Shown: positions 28,947 through 37,783 of the stretch, in pieces | Position numbering within the stretch: the first letter of the stretch is position 1 | How the letters are laid out: each line of letters opens with the position of its first letter | DNA from: Gammaproteobacteria bacterium | GTDB lineage: Bacteria > Pseudomonadota > Gammaproteobacteria > Steroidobacterales > Steroidobacteraceae | Assembly (NCBI GenBank): GCA_027315105.1 | Contig: DAHUYP010000069.1 | Coordinates: 1-62,952, forward strand | Direction: 5' to 3' | Length of the DNA: 62,952 nucleotides | Translations under genes and position numbers: made by a program | Notes under the pieces: generated by a model | What the model was told of the DNA's origin: nothing | Database searches by the model: none | The model's input: only the letters and a program-made list of their open reading frames with translations

Positions 28947-31637
28947 ATGATGCACTCGTATACGACGCGACTTGCGAAATGCCTGCTGGGCGGCTGCCTC
29001 TGCGCCGTGCTCGCCACCCTCGGCTACGCGGCACCGGCGCGCGCGGAGGAACAGAATGTGCTGCGTGCCACGCTGTCGAACGGGCTGCGCGTGATCATCG
29101 TGCGCAACACGCTGGCGCCCGTGGTCGCCACGTCGGTCAACTATCTGGTCGGGTCCGATCAGGCTGCCGCAGGTTTCCCCGGCATGGCGCACGCCCAGGA
29201 ACACATGATGTTTCGCGGCAACCCGGGCCTGTCCACCGAGCAGCTGGCGAACATCAGTGCCGTCATGGGCGGCAATTTCAACGCCAATACGCGTGAGAGC
29301 CTCACGCAATACCTGTTCACCGTGCCGGCCGAGGATCTGGACGTGGCGCTGCACATCGAAGCCACCCGCATGCAGGGCGTGCTCGATTCCAGACGGGGCT
29401 GGGACCAGGAGCGCGGTGCGATCGAACAGGAGGTGGCGCAGGACCTCTCGAACCCCGGCTACGTGCTGTATTCGAAGCTGCGCTCGATCATGTTCGCGGG
29501 CACACCCTACGCACATGACGCGCTGGGCACCCGCGCATCGTTCGACCAGACGACCGCATCGATGCTCAAGAGCTTCCACGACGCCTGGTACGCGCCCAAC
29601 AATGCCATCCTGATCATCGTCGGCGACGTCGAGCTGGAACCGACGCTGCGTTCGGTGCGCGCGCTGTTCGGACCGATCAAGTCCAAGCCGCTGCCGCGCA
29701 AGCCGACCTGGCAGCTCAAGCCGGTGCAGCCGCAGTCCTTCAGCGTCGACACTGATCAGCCGCTCGGCACGCAGTTGATCGCGATGCGCGTGCCGGGCCT
29801 CGATAGCCCGGATTTCCCGGCGCTCGAGGTGCTGGCCGACGTGCTGAGCAACCATCGCTCGGAGCTGTACGGTCTGGTCCCGCAGGGCAAGGCGGTGGAC
29901 GCCGACTTCTCGCTCGATCCGCTGCCGCGAGCCGGCCTCGCGTACGCCTCAGTATCGTTCACGGGCGCCAACGATCCCGACACCCTGGATCACGACGTAC
30001 GCGCGATTCTCAGGAGCGTGGCCAGCAACGGCGTGCCGCCCGAACTGGTCGAGGCCGCGAAACTGCACGAGCGCAGCGAAGCGGAGTTCCAGAAGAATTC
30101 CATCTCGGAATTGGCCGCCGTGTGGGCCGATGCGGTCGCGCTCTACGGCCTGAGCTCGCCGGATGAGGATCTGGCCCGTATCGAAAAGGTCACGGTGGCC
30201 GACGTCGATCGCGTGGCGCGCGAATATCTCGACCTTGACCACGCCGTGACGGCCGTCATGCTCCCGCGCGGGTCCGGCAAACCGGTCAACTTCAGCGGCG
30301 GCTTCGGGGGACCCGAAAGCATAGTGCTCGGGGAAGCCAGACCCACCCCGCTGCCGGCCTGGGCAAAGGCGGCGTTGGCACGCCTGGCGGTGCCGGAGAC
30401 GACCACGCACCCGGTCGTCACCACGCTGGCGAACGGCCTGACGCTGATCGTGCAGCCGGAGGACGTCAGTGACACGGTGACGGTCTCGGGCCACATCCGC
30501 AACCGACCCGAGCTGCAGGCGCCACCCGACCGCCAGGGGATATCGCAGCTGCTCGAGCTGATGCTGCCCTACGGCACCGAGCAGCTCGATCGCGTCGCCT
30601 TCGAGCAGGCGCTGGATGCCATCGGCGCGCGCGAGCAAGCCGGGGTCGAATTCTCGATCCAGGTGCTGGGCGGCAATTTCGAGCGCGGCGTCGAACTGCT
30701 GGCGGCCAACGAGCTGCACCCGGCGCTACCGGCCTCGGCGCTGGAGATCCTGCGCAACCAGGTATCGCAGATGGTTGCGGCTCGCGATGCCAGTCCGGGC
30801 CATCTGACGCAGCATGCGCTGCGCGCCGCGCTGTTCCCGAAGGACGACCCGAGCCTGATCGAGGCCACGCCGCAGACGGTTGGATCGCTGACGCTGGACG
30901 ACGTGCGATCGTATTTCCACGACACTTTTCGGCCCGACCTGGCGACGATCGTCGTGATCGGCAAGATCACGCCGCAGCAGGCCCGCAGCACGATCGAGCG
31001 ATACTTCGGCGGCTGGAGCGCCAGCGGACCGACGCCGAACGTCGATCTGCCGGCGGTGCCGCCGAATCCGGCGGCCGTGGTCGCGGTACCGGACGACAGC
31101 CGGGTGCAGGATCAGGTCGCGCTGGCGCAGACCCTCGGTCTCACTCGCGGCAATCCCGACTACTACGCGGTCGCGCTCGGCAGCGCGGTGCTGGGCGGGG
31201 GCTTCTATTCGACCCGGCTGAGCATCGATCTGCGCAAGAATTCCGGGCTCGTCTATAGCGTGGCGTCGCAGCTTCAGGTGGGCCGGACCCGCGGCGTCTA
31301 TCTGGTCAGCTATGCCTGCGATCCGCAGAACGTCGGCAAAGCGCAGCAGATCGTGGTGCGCGATCTGAAGGCGATGCAGGCATCACCGGTCGGCGAGGAG
31401 GAGCTCAGACGCGTCAAGGCGCTGCTGCTGCGGCAAATGCCGCTCGCCGAGGCCAGCATCGACGACATTGCGCGCGGCTTCATCCGCAGGCGCGACCTGG
31501 ATCTGCCGCTGGACGAGCCGACCATCGCCGCGCGCCGCTACATCGCCCTCGACCCGCGCGCCGTGCAGACCGCCCTTCGCAAGTGGCTGCGGCCCGACGA
31601 CCTGGTGCGCGTCACTCAGGGACCGACGCCGAAATAG
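28947..31637 (+). CDS. M16-family (pitrilysin/insulinase-like) zinc metallopeptidase
   Basis: A secreted protease of 896 residues with two tandem M16 halves. Signal peptide (CLLGGCLCAVLATLGYA, cut near ARA). The N-terminal half has the inverted zinc motif HAQEHMMFRG with the distal Glu region ERGAIEQEVAQD. The C-terminal half begins near TTLANGLTLIVQPEDVSD and includes LGGGFYSTRLSIDLRKNSGL and VYSVASQ, the R/Y pair of the partner domain. Tandem ATGs at 28947/28950 are the most likely start; an ATG at 28929 is possible. Stands alone and ends at a terminator-like hairpin. Likely degrades peptides in the periplasm. Confidence 0.92.
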   Translation: MMHSYTTRLAKCLLGGCLCAVLATLGYAAPARAEEQNVLRATLSNGLRVIIVRNTLAPVVATSVNYLVGSDQAAAGFPGMAHAQEHMMFRGNPGLSTEQLANISAVMGGNFNANTRESLTQYLFTVPAEDLDVALHIEATRMQGVLDSRRGWDQERGAIEQEVAQDLSNPGYVLYSKLRSIMFAGTPYAHDALGTRASFDQTTASMLKSFHDAWYAPNNAILIIVGDVELEPTLRSVRALFGPIKSKPLPRKPTWQLKPVQPQSFSVDTDQPLGTQLIAMRVPGLDSPDFPALEVLADVLSNHRSELYGLVPQGKAVDADFSLDPLPRAGLAYASVSFTGANDPDTLDHDVRAILRSVASNGVPPELVEAAKLHERSEAEFQKNSISELAAVWADAVALYGLSSPDEDLARIEKVTVADVDRVAREYLDLDHAVTAVMLPRGSGKPVNFSGGFGGPESIVLGEARPTPLPAWAKAALARLAVPETTTHPVVTTLANGLTLIVQPEDVSDTVTVSGHIRNRPELQAPPDRQGISQLLELMLPYGTEQLDRVAFEQALDAIGAREQAGVEFSIQVLGGNFERGVELLAANELHPALPASALEILRNQVSQMVAARDASPGHLTQHALRAALFPKDDPSLIEATPQTVGSLTLDDVRSYFHDTFRPDLATIVVIGKITPQQARSTIERYFGGWSASGPTPNVDLPAVPPNPAAVVAVPDDSRVQDQVALAQTLGLTRGNPDYYAVALGSAVLGGGFYSTRLSIDLRKNSGLVYSVASQLQVGRTRGVYLVSYACDPQNVGKAQQIVVRDLKAMQASPVGEEELRRVKALLLRQMPLAEASIDDIARGFIRRRDLDLPLDEPTIAARRYIALDPRAVQTALRKWLRPDDLVRVTQGPTPK

Positions 31638-31781
31638 CGAACCTGCGCCGGCCGCGATGCGCACGCACCTGTGCGGTCGCGCATTACATATATAAGGGGC
31701 CGGTCCCGGCATGGGCACCTCGACGAGCGATCAACGGCCATGTCATCGGCGGTGCTGGCCCAATACGGGCCAATACGGCGG

Positions 31782-31801
31782 CAGCCGCGCCGCGGCTGTT
31801 T
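31782..31801 (+). terminator. Intrinsic terminator-like hairpin after the M16 peptidase
   Basis: CAGCCGC and GCGGCTG pair perfectly around three bases and are followed by TTT. It sits 145 bp after the peptidase stop and 109 bp before the MFS gene. The same gap also has a short direct repeat of CCAATACGG (31770-31790) and a weaker nested inverted repeat at 31657-31684. Confidence 0.45.
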
Positions 31802-31909
31802 CCCTGCCCGGGCACATCAATTATCATGTATCGGGGGAGACTGTAGCGCGTATCGATCTCTAGAAAACCGAACAACCGCCGCCGATGCGGCGATCGAAGG
31901 AGAGACGCG

Positions 31910-33553
31910 ATGGCTGAAGCAATGACCTCGACGCTGACGGCCGCCGGCCTGCTGGACCGCGAGCGCTCGGTGGCCGGTCCGCGCTTCAATCGTTGGCTGG
32001 TACCGCCGGCGGCACTCGCCATTCACCTGTGCATCGGCATGGGCTATGGGTTCTCGGTGTTCTGGCTGCCGATGAGCAAGCTGCTCGGCGGCACCGATGA
32101 GGCGGCGTGCAAGTCGCAGAGCCTGCTCGCCGAGATGGTCACCACCAGCTGCAACTGGACCGTACCGGCGGTGACGCACACCTTCGAGATGTTCATCGCC
32201 ATGCTGGGGTTCTCGGCCGCGCTCTGGGGCGGCTGGCTCGAGCACGCCGGTCCGCGCAAGGCCGGATTCATCGCCGCGCTGTGCTGGGGCGGGGGCATGA
32301 TACTCGGGGGCATCGGCGTCTCGATGCACCAGCTCTGGCTGCTGTGGCTCGGTTGCGGCATCGTGGGCGGCGTCGGCATGGGGCTGGGCTACATCAGCCC
32401 GGTATCCACGCTCATCAAGTGGTTCCCGGACCGCCGTGGCATGGCCACCGGTTTTGCGATCATGGGCTATGGCGGCGGAGCGATGATCGGCGCGCCGATC
32501 GCCGTTGCGCTGATGAAATACTTCGGCAACGGCGTCGCCAGCAATGGTGTCGCGGCGACGCTCATCGTCATGGGCATCCTGTACTTCGTGGCGATGTCCG
32601 CCGGTGCCTTCGGCATGCGCATCGCGCCGGCCGGCTGGAAGCCTGCGGGCTGGAATCCGCCGGCCGCCGGCACGGTCAAGGCCATGATCACCCCGCACCA
32701 TGTGCACCTGAACGTCGCGTGGAAGACGCCGCAGTTCTGGCTCATCTGGGGCGTGCTGTGCGTGAACGTCACCGCCGGCATCGGGGTCATCTCGATGGCC
32801 AGTCCCATGCTGCAGGACGTATTCGGCGGCCATCTGATCGGCCTGGATGTGCGCGCGGAGCTCACCCCGGCACAGAAGGCCGCGGTGGTGGCCTCCGCGG
32901 CCGGGCTGGTCGGCCTGATCAGCCTCTTCAACAGCCTGGGCCGGATATTCTGGGCCTCGGTGTCGGACTATATCGGCCGCAAGGTGACCTACGCGGTATT
33001 CTTCGTCCTCGGCATGGCGCTCTACCTCAGCCTGCCCACGCTCGGTCACCTCGCCATGGCCGGCCTGTTCGTCATCGCCGTCTGCCTGATCCTCACCATG
33101 TACGGCGGCGGCTTCGCGACCGTACCGGCCTACCTGGCGGACATCTTCGGCACGCAAATGGTCGGCGCGATCCACGGCCGCCTGCTCACCGCGTGGTCGG
33201 TGGCCGGCATCGTCGGTCCGTTCCTGATCGCCGCCGTCCGCCAGGCGCAGATCAACGCCGGCATCGCCCACACGCTGGTCTACGATCGCACGCTGTACAT
33301 ACTGGCCGGGCTGTTGCTCGTGGGACTGGTGTGCAATCTGCTCGTGCGCCCGGTGAATCCCAAGCACTACATGAGTGCCGAGCAGCTGGCGCGCGAGAAG
33401 ACCCTGCAGCACGAGGATCGCATGGTGGGCGACGCCGAGCATGCCGCGCGCGGCGCGTTCGGGATCGTCGGCGTGCTCGCCTGGGCCGCCATCGGCATCC
33501 CGTTCCTGATCGGCGTCGCCATCGCCATCCAGAAAGCCGCGGTCCTGTTCTGA
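31910..33553 (+). CDS. OFA-family MFS transporter (oxalate/formate antiporter type)
   Basis: A 547-residue 12-helix carrier. N-terminal helix LVPPAALAIHLCIGMGYGFS, then an unusually long first periplasmic loop with cysteines (AACKSQSLLAEMVTTSCNW). The OFA hallmark glycine-rich region reads GGVGMGLGYISPVSTLIKWF and MATGFAIMGYGGGAMIG. The second half has SLGRIFWASVSDYIGRK. A C-terminal tail carries an extra helix. GGAGAG six bases before the ATG fixes the start. Family members exchange oxalate, formate or other short acids. Formate is an end product of the formaldehyde route here, so a formate or related carboxylate substrate is plausible but not shown. Confidence 0.88.
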   Translation: MAEAMTSTLTAAGLLDRERSVAGPRFNRWLVPPAALAIHLCIGMGYGFSVFWLPMSKLLGGTDEAACKSQSLLAEMVTTSCNWTVPAVTHTFEMFIAMLGFSAALWGGWLEHAGPRKAGFIAALCWGGGMILGGIGVSMHQLWLLWLGCGIVGGVGMGLGYISPVSTLIKWFPDRRGMATGFAIMGYGGGAMIGAPIAVALMKYFGNGVASNGVAATLIVMGILYFVAMSAGAFGMRIAPAGWKPAGWNPPAAGTVKAMITPHHVHLNVAWKTPQFWLIWGVLCVNVTAGIGVISMASPMLQDVFGGHLIGLDVRAELTPAQKAAVVASAAGLVGLISLFNSLGRIFWASVSDYIGRKVTYAVFFVLGMALYLSLPTLGHLAMAGLFVIAVCLILTMYGGGFATVPAYLADIFGTQMVGAIHGRLLTAWSVAGIVGPFLIAAVRQAQINAGIAHTLVYDRTLYILAGLLLVGLVCNLLVRPVNPKHYMSAEQLAREKTLQHEDRMVGDAEHAARGAFGIVGVLAWAAIGIPFLIGVAIAIQKAAVLF

Positions 33554-33581
33554 AGGCCGGCGCGAGCCTCCTCCGATCGGA

Positions 33582-34007
33582 TCACCGCGCGGGCGGCTCC
33601 TTCGGGCCTGGCTTGCGCAGGCTCACGATGTAGCGCGCGACCGCGATCGTCTCCTCGTTCGTCAGCAACTGCTCCGGCATCGACATCGGAACCGTCTTTC
33701 CGTCCCAGTGAGTGGAGGCGATGAAACGCCGCAGGAACTTCTCGTCCCGGCCCGGCCAGTTGGCGATCTGCTCGAAGCTCGGGGTCGGAATCTGGCGCAC
33801 CGGCGGCAATTCCTGCTTGCTGGCGACGATGTGGCACGCCGAGCACTGTTGCTGCGCGATCTGCTCGCCGCGGGCCACCAGCGGGTCGACATCGGCGGCC
33901 CCGGCGCGCGCGCCGCACCAGGCCAACAGCAGACTGCAGCCCAGCCAGCCGAGCGGCTTGCGCAGATCGATCGCGACACACGTTGTGCTCGAATGCATGC
34001 GCGCCAT
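33582..34007 (-). CDS. Small c-type cytochrome
   Basis: A 141-residue exported monohaem cytochrome. Signal peptide (LGWLGCSLLLAWCGARAGAA), then haem motif QQQCSACHIV and a downstream Met ligand in TVPMSMPEQLLTNEE. The terminal segment IAVARYIVSLRKP is a typical cytochrome c C-terminal helix. The ATG at 34007 has AAGG upstream. It converges on the OFA transporter and is preceded by panE on the same strand, 120 bp away. Partner enzyme unknown. Confidence 0.82.
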   Translation of the reverse strand: MARMHSSTTCVAIDLRKPLGWLGCSLLLAWCGARAGAADVDPLVARGEQIAQQQCSACHIVASKQELPPVRQIPTPSFEQIANWPGRDEKFLRRFIASTHWDGKTVPMSMPEQLLTNEETIAVARYIVSLRKPGPKEPPAR

Positions 34008-34127
34008 CCACAGCCTTGCCGAGAGCCTGTTCGCCGCCACCAGTGCGCGATATGCGCAGCTTCCGCGATCAGCGAGCGGTTTCACGGCGCCCCGCCCGGC
34101 CCGCGGCGCGCACGCTCCAGCGCCGCC

Positions 34128-35108
34128 TCAGCCGTACAGTCCGGCCTGCCGGCCCCGCTCCTGCGCCAGTGCCAGCAGGACGTCGAGCGTGCGGGTCGGC
34201 GTGTTGGTCAACGAGCCCAATTCCTGCACCGCCGACACCAGCGCGTCGATCTCCAGGGATCGCCCGCGCTCCAGGTCCTGCAGCATCGACATCTTGTGGC
34301 CGCGGGCCGAGCCGGCAACGTCCAGGCGGCGCGAGATCATCGCCTCCGGTATGACGACCTGCAGCGCGGCGGCGACCTGCCGGCATTCCTGCATGACCGC
34401 GGTGCACAGGCGCCTGAGCGCAGGCTCGCCGGTGATTCGATCCAAGGTTGCGAGCGTCAGAAGACTGATCGGATTGAAGCAGGCGTTGCCCCAAAGCTTG
34501 AGCCAGATATTCCAACGTATGTTATTGCGGACCGGGGCATCGAAGCCGGCCGCCTCGAAAGTCCGCGCGAGCATCTGAACGCGCTGCGACGAAGTGCCGT
34601 CGGGCTCACCGAGCGTGAAGCGCTTGAACTCGTGGTGCGCGATGATCCCCGGGGCCACGACCTCGCACGCCGGATCGACCACGCAGCCGATGGCGCGCTC
34701 GGGACCGATGACCTTCCATTGCCGTGCGTCCGGATCGACGGATTGCAGATGGTGCCCCTCCAGAGGGCCGCCCACCTTGTAGAAATACCACCAAGGTATG
34801 CCGTTGACCGCGGTCACCACGCAGGTGTCGGGACCGAACAGCGCCGTCATGCGCTCGCACTCGTGCCACGCCTGGTGCGCCTTCAACGCGCAGATGACGA
34901 CCTCCTGCGCACCGAAATCGGCCGGCCGATCGCTCGCCGGCACGCGGGCGGTCTTTTCCCGGCCACCGATCTGCAGGCGCAGGCCGTGGCGTTGGATCGC
35001 GCGCAGGTGCTCGCCACGCGCGGTCACGCAGACATCGTTGCCGGCCAGCGCGAGCTCGACGGCGAGATAGCCGCCGATGGCCCCGGCACCGACCACGCAG
35101 ATCTTCAT
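34128..35108 (-). CDS. panE: 2-dehydropantoate 2-reductase family protein
   Basis: A 326-residue NADPH-dependent reductase of the ketopantoate reductase fold. Nucleotide site KICVVGAGAIGGYLAVELA at the N-terminus; ICALKAHQ and VVTAVNGIPWWYF; catalytic Lys/Asn region WLKLWGNACFNPISLLT, and Glu/Ser in the helical C-terminal half. Length is slightly longer than E. coli PanE. Paralogues act on other 2-oxo acids, so pantothenate synthesis is the default but not certain assignment; no pan genes are nearby. Confidence 0.82.
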   Translation of the reverse strand: MKICVVGAGAIGGYLAVELALAGNDVCVTARGEHLRAIQRHGLRLQIGGREKTARVPASDRPADFGAQEVVICALKAHQAWHECERMTALFGPDTCVVTAVNGIPWWYFYKVGGPLEGHHLQSVDPDARQWKVIGPERAIGCVVDPACEVVAPGIIAHHEFKRFTLGEPDGTSSQRVQMLARTFEAAGFDAPVRNNIRWNIWLKLWGNACFNPISLLTLATLDRITGEPALRRLCTAVMQECRQVAAALQVVIPEAMISRRLDVAGSARGHKMSMLQDLERGRSLEIDALVSAVQELGSLTNTPTRTLDVLLALAQERGRQAGLYG

Positions 35109-35246
35109 GCATGGATTCTAGCAGCAGCCCGTCGCCGCATGCTGCGATGAACCCGGGCGCCGCGGGCACCGTGGGCGCCGCCCGGCGCGCCGGCACAAGG
35201 TCGCCGCGTGCCGCTACAATCCCCAGCCAGACCCACAGGATCCGAC

Positions 35247-36158
35247 GTGGCCGCAACTCACGCTCGCGGAATTACCCAGATGCTGGCGGCGGTGGCGTTC
35301 CTGTCGGTGCTGGACGTGATGCTCAAGCTGCTGGCGGCGCATTACTCGGCGTTGCAGGTCAGCACGCTGCGCGGCGCCGCCTCGCTGCCGTTCGTGCTGG
35401 CGCCGCTGATCATCCGCGGGCGCCTCGCCGAACTGAGGATCCGGCGCTGGGATCTGCATTTGGCACGCGGCGTCCTGGCAGTGCTGATGATGACCGGCTT
35501 CACCTACGCCATTCGCGGCGCCTCGCTCTCCAACGTCTACACGCTCTTCATGGTGGCGCCGCTGCTGGTGACCGCGCTGTCGGTGCTGGTATTGAAGGAG
35601 CGCGTCACCGCGGGCGGCTGGATTGCCGTCACGGTTGGACTCATGGGCGCGGCCTTGGTGCTGCGGCCTACGTCTCATGGTCTGCCGCTTGGCGCCGCCT
35701 GCGCCGCGCTGGGATCGGCCGCCTGCTATGCCGTCAGCTACGTCCTGGCGCGCTTCATGGCGGGCACCGAGACGCCCGAAAGCATGGTGTTCTGGTTCCT
35801 GGCGCTGCTGGCGTTCGCCAGCGGCCTCATGGCAGCGCCGTCGTGGCAGGGCATCGCCAGCGGTGACTGGATGGTGGTGCTGGCGCTGGGGGTCTCGGGC
35901 GCCCTCGGCCAGTTCTTCATCACCCGGGCCTTCGTGCTGGCGCCGGCCTCCGTGATCGCCCCCTTCGACTATACGGCGCTGCTCTGGGGTGCGATGTTCG
36001 ACTGGCTCATCTGGTCGACTACGGCGCCGCCGGCGACCATCGCCGGTGCCGCCCTGATCGTCGGCAGCGGCCTGTACGTCATGTTGCGCGCGCATCGCCC
36101 GGCGGATCGCCTCACGGCCGACGTGCCCATGGCGCTGCCCGCCGATCCACCGCTGTAG
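35247..36158 (+). CDS. DMT-superfamily (EamA) transporter
   Basis: A membrane protein of about 303 residues with ten predicted helices in two EamA repeats. Repeat 1 runs from MLAAVAFLSVLDVMLKLLAA to ALSVLVLKERVTAGGWIAVT; repeat 2 ends with VIAPFDYTALLWGAMFDWLI and GAALIVGSGLYVM. Usually an exporter of amino acids or metabolites. The GTG at 35247 has AGGATCC upstream at good spacing; a GTG at 35208 and an ATG at 35280 are alternatives. It is divergent from panE. Confidence 0.88.
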   Translation: MAATHARGITQMLAAVAFLSVLDVMLKLLAAHYSALQVSTLRGAASLPFVLAPLIIRGRLAELRIRRWDLHLARGVLAVLMMTGFTYAIRGASLSNVYTLFMVAPLLVTALSVLVLKERVTAGGWIAVTVGLMGAALVLRPTSHGLPLGAACAALGSAACYAVSYVLARFMAGTETPESMVFWFLALLAFASGLMAAPSWQGIASGDWMVVLALGVSGALGQFFITRAFVLAPASVIAPFDYTALLWGAMFDWLIWSTTAPPATIAGAALIVGSGLYVMLRAHRPADRLTADVPMALPADPPL

Positions 36159-36163
36159 CGGCA

Positions 36164-36194
36164 GCGGTGCCGCCAATTGCCATGGCGGTACCGC
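36164..36194 (+). terminator. Hairpin after the DMT transporter
   Basis: GCGGTGCCGCC and GGCGGTACCGC pair over 11 positions with one mismatch and a nine-base loop, starting five bases after the stop codon. No T run follows. Position and strength suggest a transcript end. Confidence 0.45.
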
Positions 36195-36721
36195 CTTGCA
36201 GCCGCCGTACCGGCCGGCAGATCCATTGAGCGAGCGTGAGAATATTGCGTCGCAGCATTGCGGGCTCGAGGACCGGAGCGGACCCGGCGCACGCAACGGA
36301 TGCTCGAGCTGGCGGATGAGCTCGGTCTTCTGAGCGTGGCCGAAGGCGTCGACTCGATGCGGGACTGGCAGCTGCTGCAGCAGTTCGGCTGCGCCCGAGC
36401 ACGGCCGGCGCGTCACGCGCGCTCGCCCCCGGGTGCGCGATTTACGTATGGCGCGCAGCATGCCTTCGCCGCATCCTTCGGCCGCCTTGGGACGTGCGGA
36501 GGCGGCTCGAATGATCATGTCCGGCACTGGACGGCCGATCGACCGGCCGATTCGGCCACGCACCGTACACGGCTTACGTCACCCGCGCACCCTCATCCTG
36601 CCGCCGCTCATCGGGCGGATCGGCGCGGCGTGATCGCTGCGCAGTGCAGTGCGCGCCGCAGCCAGCGGGCCCGGCGCGCTGCGGCCGGCTCCTCGCCCAA
36701 TTTCAACCCGGGATGCTCCTG
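36195..36721. other. Gene-poor spacer between the DMT transporter and the pdh operon
   Basis: About 530 bp with no intact gene. Apart from the EAL-like fragment listed separately, I see only a short GGCCG-N6-CGGCC repeat near 36530-36550 and GC-rich sequence. The promoter of the pdh operon must lie here, but no convincing -10/-35 pair is visible. Confidence 0.4.
36288..36404 (+). pseudogene. Fragment of an EAL (cyclic-di-GMP phosphodiesterase) domain
   Basis: One reading frame encodes MLELADELGLLSVAEGVDSM followed by RDWQLLQQFGC. This matches the conserved segment near the end of EAL domains, where LGL-x-VAEGVE, a helix and then LGC precede the QGY motif. The rest of the domain is missing on both sides and the QGY part is not found. 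I read it as the decayed remnant of a signalling gene. Confidence 0.5.
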
Positions 36722-37774
36722 ATGGAACGGGATGCATTGCATCGGCTGCTCCGGGACATGCTGCTGTCGCGGGCCTTCGAGGAGCGTGCAGCCGAAGAGT
36801 ACGCCAAGGGCAACATCGTCGGCTTCCTGCACCTGTATCCGGGTGAGGAAGCCGTGGGTGCGGGCGTCATCAATGCGGCGGGCCCGTCGGATTACATCGT
36901 CAGCGACTATCGCGAGCATGCGCACGCGCTGATTCGCGGCACGCCGGCGCGCAACGTCATGGCCGAGCTGTTCGGGCGCGCCGACGGCATGAGCGGCGGC
37001 ATGGGCGGCTCGATGCACATGTTCGACGCCAGGCGCCGTTTCATGGGCGGCTACGCAATCGTCGGCGAGACCTGTCCGATCGCCCTCGGCATCGCCTACA
37101 CGGTGGCGATGCGCAGCCTGCCCGAGGCGGTCATCTGCTTCTTCGGGGACGGCGCCGTCAACCAGGGCACCTTCCACGAGTCGCTCAATATGGCAGCCCT
37201 GTGGCGCCTGCCGCTGCTGTTGGTATGCGAGAACAATCATTACGCCATCGGCACCGAGATCCACCGGCATTCGGCCGTGGTCGAGGTGTACAAGCGCGCC
37301 GCCGCCTACAACATTCCGGCCGAGCGGGTCGATGGCATGGATGTCATCAAGGTATATGAGGCAGCGCGCCGCGCGCTCGAGCGCATCCGCGGCGGCGGTG
37401 GCCCGCAATTCATCGAATGCGAGACCTACCGCTTTCGCGGCCATTCGATGGCCGACCCGGGAACCTACCGGCCGGCCGTGGAAGTCAAGGCCCATGAGGC
37501 CTGGGACCCGATCTCGGCCGCGGTCCGCGAGATCGAGTTTCGCTACCCGACACCGGCCGAGCTGGCCGCAGCCGGTCCCGACCACATCGGACAGCTCGCG
37601 GCGCACATGGTCGAAGCCGGCCATCTGGCCGAGATCGAGATCGAGGCACTCAGGAAAGAGGTGAACGCGATCGTCGAGGACGCCGTGCAATTCGCGCTGC
37701 AGAGCCCGCAGCCGACGATGGACGCGGCATGGGCGCACCTGAACTGCAACCGGCGGCACGAGGTGCTGGTCTAG
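36722..37774 (+). CDS. pdhA: Pyruvate dehydrogenase-type E1 component, alpha subunit
   Basis: A 350-residue thiamine-diphosphate-dependent 2-oxo acid dehydrogenase subunit. TPP/Mg motif FFGDGAVNQGTFHESLNMAA ending in CENNHYAIGT; substrate/phosphate loop YRFRGHSMADPGTYR; FGRADGMSGGMGGSMHMF. Start at the ATG at 36722; an in-frame ATG at 36713 is possible and neither has a strong ribosome-binding site. It is followed at 9 bp by the beta subunit and then an E2 gene. The sequence looks like the pyruvate type, but acetoin dehydrogenase AcoA is a close relative. The E3 gene is absent here, so the shared lipoamide dehydrogenase must be elsewhere. Confidence 0.9.
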   Translation: MERDALHRLLRDMLLSRAFEERAAEEYAKGNIVGFLHLYPGEEAVGAGVINAAGPSDYIVSDYREHAHALIRGTPARNVMAELFGRADGMSGGMGGSMHMFDARRRFMGGYAIVGETCPIALGIAYTVAMRSLPEAVICFFGDGAVNQGTFHESLNMAALWRLPLLLVCENNHYAIGTEIHRHSAVVEVYKRAAAYNIPAERVDGMDVIKVYEAARRALERIRGGGGPQFIECETYRFRGHSMADPGTYRPAVEVKAHEAWDPISAAVREIEFRYPTPAELAAAGPDHIGQLAAHMVEAGHLAEIEIEALRKEVNAIVEDAVQFALQSPQPTMDAAWAHLNCNRRHEVLV

Positions 37775-37783
37775 GAGACGGGC

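Noticed and set aside
31817-33442. 541-codon minus-strand frame opposite the MFS transporter
   Set aside because: His/Asp/Arg-rich shadow of the transporter; the plus-strand frame has a clear ribosome-binding site and family motifs.
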